Origin: Caldimicrobium thiodismutans
Lineage (GTDB): Bacteria; Desulfobacterota; Thermodesulfobacteria; Thermodesulfobacteriales; Thermodesulfobacteriaceae
DNA: 18,219 nt
Assembly (NCBI GenBank): GCA_002877875.1
Contig: PNIE01000011.1
Location: 1-18,219 of the forward strand
Direction of reading: 5' to 3'
The notes under the pieces are model-generated. The model searched no databases, was not told the DNA's origin, and saw nothing but the letters and a program-made list of their open reading frames with translations. Positions 14,936 to 18,219 of the stretch are shown here, one piece after another; the stretch's first letter is position 1; each line of letters starts with the position of its first letter. The translations under genes were made by a program, and so were the position numbers.

Positions 14936-15493
14936 ATGACAGTTTATTTTGATAGGCCAGGCCCGGAGAATACAGAGGCTTGTCTGGAAATAGCTTTGAA
15001 AGCCTTAAAGGAGAGGGGCCTCAAAAACATCGTTGTTGCCTCCACTTTTGGAGATACGGGATTAAAGTTTGCGAAGGCTTTAAAGGGAGAAGGGGTAAAT
15101 CTCGTGATTGTGACTCATAATTACGGCTTTAGGGAACCAGGTACTATTGAAATGAAAGATGAGGTTAGAAAAGAGCTTGAGGCTCTCGGAGCCAAGGTTT
15201 ATACAGGAACGATGGTTTTTAGAGGAATTGGCTCAGCCATTAGGTCGACTTTTAATTACTCTGAAGAAGCTCTTATAGCTCAAACTTTAAGGATTTTTGG
15301 TCAGGGTCTTAAGGTATGTGTTGAAATTGCAGTTATGGCTTGTGATGCTGGTTTGATTCTGCCAGAAGATGTCCTTTCTGTAGCTGGAACAGCTAGGGGA
15401 GCTGATACAGTGGCTTTAATAAAGGCTATGCCTTCTAATATGTTTTTTAATCTAAAGGTTAGAGAAATCTTAGCCAAACCAAGGGATTGGTAA
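14936..15493 (+). CDS. Stand-alone pyruvate kinase alpha/beta-domain protein
   Basis: A 185-residue protein matching the free-standing form of the pyruvate kinase C-terminal domain (PF02887) known from archaea and some thermophiles. It begins FDRPGPENTEACLEIALKALK, then has VVASTFGDTGLKFAKAL and LVIVTHNYGFREPG. Near the C-terminus, VAGTARGADTVALIKA is the conserved end region. In pyruvate kinase this domain binds allosteric effectors; there is no catalytic barrel here, so it is not a pyruvate kinase. Function is unknown. It sits one base after the FliK-like gene, and its stop overlaps the next cheY start (TAATG), so it is embedded in the motility operon. A nucleotide- or metabolite-sensing role is speculation. 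Confidence 0.8.
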   Translation: MTVYFDRPGPENTEACLEIALKALKERGLKNIVVASTFGDTGLKFAKALKGEGVNLVIVTHNYGFREPGTIEMKDEVRKELEALGAKVYTGTMVFRGIGSAIRSTFNYSEEALIAQTLRIFGQGLKVCVEIAVMACDAGLILPEDVLSVAGTARGADTVALIKAMPSNMFFNLKVREILAKPRDW

Positions 15494-15864
15494 TGAAAAA
15501 AGCCTTAGTAGTTGATGATTCAAAAGCTATAAGAGAGATTGAAAAAAAATATCTTGAAGAACTTGGATTTTTTGTTCTTGAAGCAGAAAATGGTGAAGAG
15601 GCCTTAGAGATAGTTAAAGAGAATCCTGACCTTTCTCTTATTCTTCTTGATTGGCATATGCCTGTGATGAATGGATATGAATTTCTTAAAAAACTCAGAG
15701 CAAATCCTCTTTGGTCAGATATAAAAGTTATGATGGTAACCACTGAAAACCAACAAAAAAGTGTGATTGATGCTATAATGGCTGGAGCCAATGAATACCT
15801 TATGAAACCCTTTGATAAGGAAATGCTCGAGACCAAAATCAAATATCTCTTGGAAGGATTCTAA
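15493..15864 (+). CDS. Second CheY-like single-domain response regulator
   Basis: A 123-residue receiver domain with all phosphorylation residues: acidic pair D8/D9, phosphoacceptor D53 in LLDWHMPVMNG, a Thr at 83/84 in MMVTTEN, and K105 in MKPF. It differs from the CheY at 12763 throughout and could be a phosphate sink, an adaptation regulator or a second motor-binding CheY. The ATG at 15493 shares a base with the stop of the previous gene; an in-frame TTG six bases earlier is less likely. It lies directly before cheB and cheR, which points to chemotaxis. Confidence 0.9.
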   Translation: MKKALVVDDSKAIREIEKKYLEELGFFVLEAENGEEALEIVKENPDLSLILLDWHMPVMNGYEFLKKLRANPLWSDIKVMMVTTENQQKSVIDAIMAGANEYLMKPFDKEMLETKIKYLLEGF

Positions 15865-15869
15865 GGTAC

Positions 15870-16907
15870 ATGTCAGATAAGATCCGCGTTCTTATTGTAG
15901 ATGACTCTGCCATCATGAGGAAACTCATTACGGATATTCTTAAAAAGGATCCCCAAATTGAGATTGTAGGGCAGGCAGACAATGGGAAAAAGGCTATAGA
16001 ATTAGCCAGGCTTTTAAAACCTGATGTAATAACTCTTGATATAGAAATGCCTGTGATGGATGGTCTTACAGCTTTAAAATATTTAAAAAAGGAGATTCCT
16101 TCAGCTAAGGTAATTATGTTTTCTTCTCTTACTCAAGAGGGAGCCAAAGCCACCATTGAGGCATTATCCCTTGGAGCCTTTGATTTTGTCCCTAAGCCTT
16201 CAACCAAATCTTTCCTTGAAAGCGTAAAAAAAATAGAAGAAGAGCTTTTGCCTAAAATTAAAGGTGCCACAGAGCAGTTAAAAAGAAAGCCCCTGACCTT
16301 ACCCAAACTACCTACAAGAATAAGGTCTGGTTTATATAGAGTTCTTGGAATAGGAGTTTCTACAGGAGGTCCTCAGACCCTTTCGGAGATCTTTAAGAAT
16401 CTTCCTTCAAATTTTCAGATTCCTATCTTAATAGTCCAACATATGCCCCCTCTTTTTACTAAACAACTGGCAGATAGACTTGATAAAATCTCTCCTCTAA
16501 CAGTTAAAGAGGCTGAAGATGGTGAACCCGTTAAAGAAGGTGTAGCTTATATTGCACCAGGGGATTATCATATGATAGTCAGAAAAGAAAATAACACTAA
16601 GGTTATTCGTTTACATCAAGGGCCTCCTAAGAATAATTGTAGGCCCTCGGTAGATGTTCTTTTTGAATCCTTAGCAGAGGTCTATAATGGCACCTGTTTA
16701 GCTTTAATTCTAACAGGGATGGGAAGAGACGGGGCTGATGGAGCAAGACTTATTAAACAAAAAGGAGGAGCTGTAATTGCTCAGGATGCAGAAAGTTCCA
16801 TTGTTTTTGGGATGCCAAGGGCAGTTATTGAAAGTGGTTTAGCTGATGAAATCTTGTCTCTTTCAGAAATACCTAAAAGATTAAAGGAAATTTTTAGGTG
16901 CCTATGA
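15870..16907 (+). CDS. cheB: Chemotaxis protein-glutamate methylesterase/deamidase CheB
   Basis: CheB removes methyl groups from chemoreceptor glutamates and can deamidate glutamines. The 345 residues hold an N-terminal receiver domain (1-120; acidic pair D11/D12, phosphoacceptor D57, KP at 109-110), a linker, and a C-terminal methylesterase domain. The catalytic triad is visible: S164 in GVSTGGP, H191 in VQHMPP, and D287 in LTGMGRDGADG. The length is typical. The ATG comes five bases after the cheY-like gene and the stop overlaps cheR. The receptors it modifies and the CheA that phosphorylates it must be encoded elsewhere. Confidence 0.97.
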   Translation: MSDKIRVLIVDDSAIMRKLITDILKKDPQIEIVGQADNGKKAIELARLLKPDVITLDIEMPVMDGLTALKYLKKEIPSAKVIMFSSLTQEGAKATIEALSLGAFDFVPKPSTKSFLESVKKIEEELLPKIKGATEQLKRKPLTLPKLPTRIRSGLYRVLGIGVSTGGPQTLSEIFKNLPSNFQIPILIVQHMPPLFTKQLADRLDKISPLTVKEAEDGEPVKEGVAYIAPGDYHMIVRKENNTKVIRLHQGPPKNNCRPSVDVLFESLAEVYNGTCLALILTGMGRDGADGARLIKQKGGAVIAQDAESSIVFGMPRAVIESGLADEILSLSEIPKRLKEIFRCL

Positions 16908-17734
16908 GTGTTAATCCGGAGATCTTTAATTTTTTTACGAAGCTTGTAGAAAAGATAAGCGGTATCTCCTATCAAGCAGGCAAAGAATATTTAGTGGAGA
17001 ATAGACTAACAGAGCTGGCTCTAAGCCTTGGCTATAAGGATTTGGAATCCTTTTATCAAAAGGTAAAAAATAATCTTACTCCGACTTTACTTAATCAAAT
17101 TATTGATGTTCTTACCACCAATGAAACCTATTTTTTTAGAGATCAACATCCTTTTGAAGCTATAAAAAACCATATCTTACCAGAGTTAATTCAAAAAAGA
17201 GAAAAGGAAAAACAGATAAAGATCTGGTCTGCTGCTTGTTCAACAGGTCAAGAGCCTTACAGTTTGGCGATGTTAATTTTAGAATACTTTTCCAAGTACC
17301 TCTCCACCTACAGATTTTTAATTTATGCCACTGATATTTCTCAAAATGCTCTTAAAAAGGCCAAAGAAGGGATTTACAATCAAATAGAGGTTAATAGAGG
17401 ACTACCTGTAACCTTTTTAGTTAAATATTTTAAACAAGAGGGGAGTTCTTGGAGGATAGATGAAAAAGTCAAAGCCTTAGTAAAATTTGAATATTTAAAT
17501 CTCTTAGAAACAGACAAAAAGGTTAAGGAAAACTTTGATTTAATTCTTTGCAGATATGTTCTCATTTATTTTTCTAAAGAGACTAAGACCCAGGTTTTCA
17601 GAGCTCTTTGGAACACTTTAAATAAAGGAGGTTACCTTATCTTAGGAGCCACAGAAATTCCTCCCTTCAATCCACCAGATATGGAAAAAAAACTCTTAGG
17701 AAAAACCATTGTCTTTTTCAAAAAAGAAACCTAA
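16904..17734 (+). CDS. cheR: Chemotaxis receptor methyltransferase CheR
   Basis: CheR transfers methyl groups from S-adenosylmethionine to receptor glutamates, opposing CheB. The N-terminal helical domain (1-70) leads to NETYFFRD (73-80), then the SAM-binding loop SAACSTGQEPYSLAM (about 109-123), and later the FDLILCRYVLIYFS motif of this family. The ATG at 16904 overlaps the cheB stop as ATGA and gives 276 residues; a GTG at 16898 would add only two residues. No pentapeptide-receptor-tail docking insert could be judged by eye. It is the last gene of the + strand run; two TAA stops follow in tandem. Confidence 0.96.
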   Translation: MSVNPEIFNFFTKLVEKISGISYQAGKEYLVENRLTELALSLGYKDLESFYQKVKNNLTPTLLNQIIDVLTTNETYFFRDQHPFEAIKNHILPELIQKREKEKQIKIWSAACSTGQEPYSLAMLILEYFSKYLSTYRFLIYATDISQNALKKAKEGIYNQIEVNRGLPVTFLVKYFKQEGSSWRIDEKVKALVKFEYLNLLETDKKVKENFDLILCRYVLIYFSKETKTQVFRALWNTLNKGGYLILGATEIPPFNPPDMEKKLLGKTIVFFKKET

Positions 17735-17781
17735 TAAACTTTATCCTTGGCCAATTTTCCCAGAAGCTCCCTCATTCTCAT

Positions 17782-18219
17782 TCATTCCTTTTCTTCCTCT
17801 AAAATCTTAATTCCAGACTGAGTTAAAGCTTCTTTGATTTTATCTTGATACTCTAAAACGCCTATTTCTCCATCTCTGACATTGATAGTTATTTCTATTT
17901 TACATTCACTGAATTTATTCCCTAAGAAATTTACAATTCTTGCTATCGTTGAAATTTGTCCCACCGGAACATCAAGCTTCAATCTTATGTGACTTACCTT
18001 ATCTTCTAAAGTATTTTCTTGAGTTCTTTCCTCTAATACTTCTGGGGCAAATGATGTTACCGTTTCATAAATTTCCAAACTCTTTGCTTCCTTCTCTTTT
18101 TCAATTTCTTCTTTTTCTCTACATAATTCTGGCTTGATGATTACTTCTTCCTCACTAAAAGTGATTTCTGGAGTTTCTTTTATCTTTTCGCAAATAGGTT
18201 TACCGGCTTTAAGGTATCC
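17782..18219 (-). CDS. C-terminal part of a large protein, probably DUF499-type AAA+ ATPase (continues past window)
   Basis: The - strand frame is open from the TGA at 17782-17784 to the last base, giving 145 visible residues with no stop. The TTG at 18076-18078 is therefore not a true start. The upstream part is very Glu/Lys-rich. The final segment (KLDVPVGQISTIARIVNFLG, then KIEITINVRDGEIG, then YQDKIKEALTQSG) resembles the tail of DUF499/COG1483 predicted AAA+ ATPases, which often occur with a DUF1156 methylase and a helicase in anti-phage gene sets. The ATPase motifs would lie outside the window, so this is a resemblance only. It faces cheR with 47 bases between the stops. Confidence 0.5.
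   Translation of the reverse strand, partial: GYLKAGKPICEKIKETPEITFSEEEVIIKPELCREKEEIEKEKEAKSLEIYETVTSFAPEVLEERTQENTLEDKVSHIRLKLDVPVGQISTIARIVNFLGNKFSECKIEITINVRDGEIGVLEYQDKIKEALTQSGIKILEEEKE

Noticed and set aside
14936..15493. Truncated pyruvate kinase pseudogene
   Set aside because: The frame is complete, starts with the conserved N-terminus of the free-standing family, and is coupled to both neighbours, so it is an intact stand-alone gene.
17735..17781. Possible terminator between the convergent cheR and DUF499-like genes
   Set aside because: Only a loopless 8-bp palindrome (TTGGCCAA, 17747-17754) followed by TTTT and short TCATTC repeats is present. There is no stable GC-rich stem; termination may be factor-dependent.
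17940..18137. 65-residue + strand frame at the right edge
   Set aside because: It is opposite the - strand frame that stays open to the window end and matches a family-like pattern; the + frame is Leu/Phe-rich antisense translation.

Overview
The window is AT-rich, compactly coded DNA from a motile, probably thermophilic bacterium. Almost every base up to position 17734 belongs to a + strand gene, and neighbours overlap or lie a few bases apart. The Lys/Glu/Phe/Leu-rich proteins, the archaeal-like EhaR-type HAD protein at the left edge and the flagellar gene order suggest a Thermodesulfobacteriota-type lineage (Thermodesulfobacterium, Caldimicrobium and relatives). That placement is inference from content, not a database result.

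Left block (1-2994): a HAD-superfamily phosphatase cut by the window start, a rhomboid protease, a membrane-anchored ClpP-fold (SDH/SppA-like) protease, and an O6-alkylguanine-DNA alkyltransferase. These four genes look co-transcribed and are not flagellar. A sigma70-like promoter at the end of the alkyltransferase gene, with a perfect 14-bp palindrome on its -35 box, probably starts the next block.

Central block (3069-12746): fliL, fliM, fliN, fliO, fliP, fliQ, fliR, flhB, flhA, flhF, flhG and fliA. This covers the C-ring (FliM/N), the complete export-gate set (FliO/P/Q/R, FlhA/B), the stator-associated FliL, the placement/number pair FlhF/FlhG and the flagellar sigma factor. Three details are unusual: FlhB has NPEH in place of NPTH at its self-cleavage site, FlhF has degenerate GTPase motifs, and FlhG starts directly at its Walker A motif with no room for the N-terminal FlhF-activating helix.

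Right flagellar/chemotaxis block (12763-17734): cheY, a second FliL-like membrane protein, a small membrane protein with a helix-turn-helix-like tail resembling SwrB/DUF6115 proteins, a compact FliK-like protein, a stand-alone pyruvate-kinase alpha/beta-domain protein, a second CheY, cheB and cheR. cheA, cheW and receptors are not in the window. The four genes from 13148 to 15493 are the least-described part and the best candidates for new flagellar or motility-linked functions.

Right edge (17782-18219): the only convincing - strand gene, the C-terminal part of a protein resembling the tail of DUF499-type AAA+ ATPases, which often sit in anti-phage gene sets. It converges on cheR and continues beyond the window. 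No rRNA, tRNA, CRISPR array, insertion sequence or gene-free stretch over 300 bases was seen.
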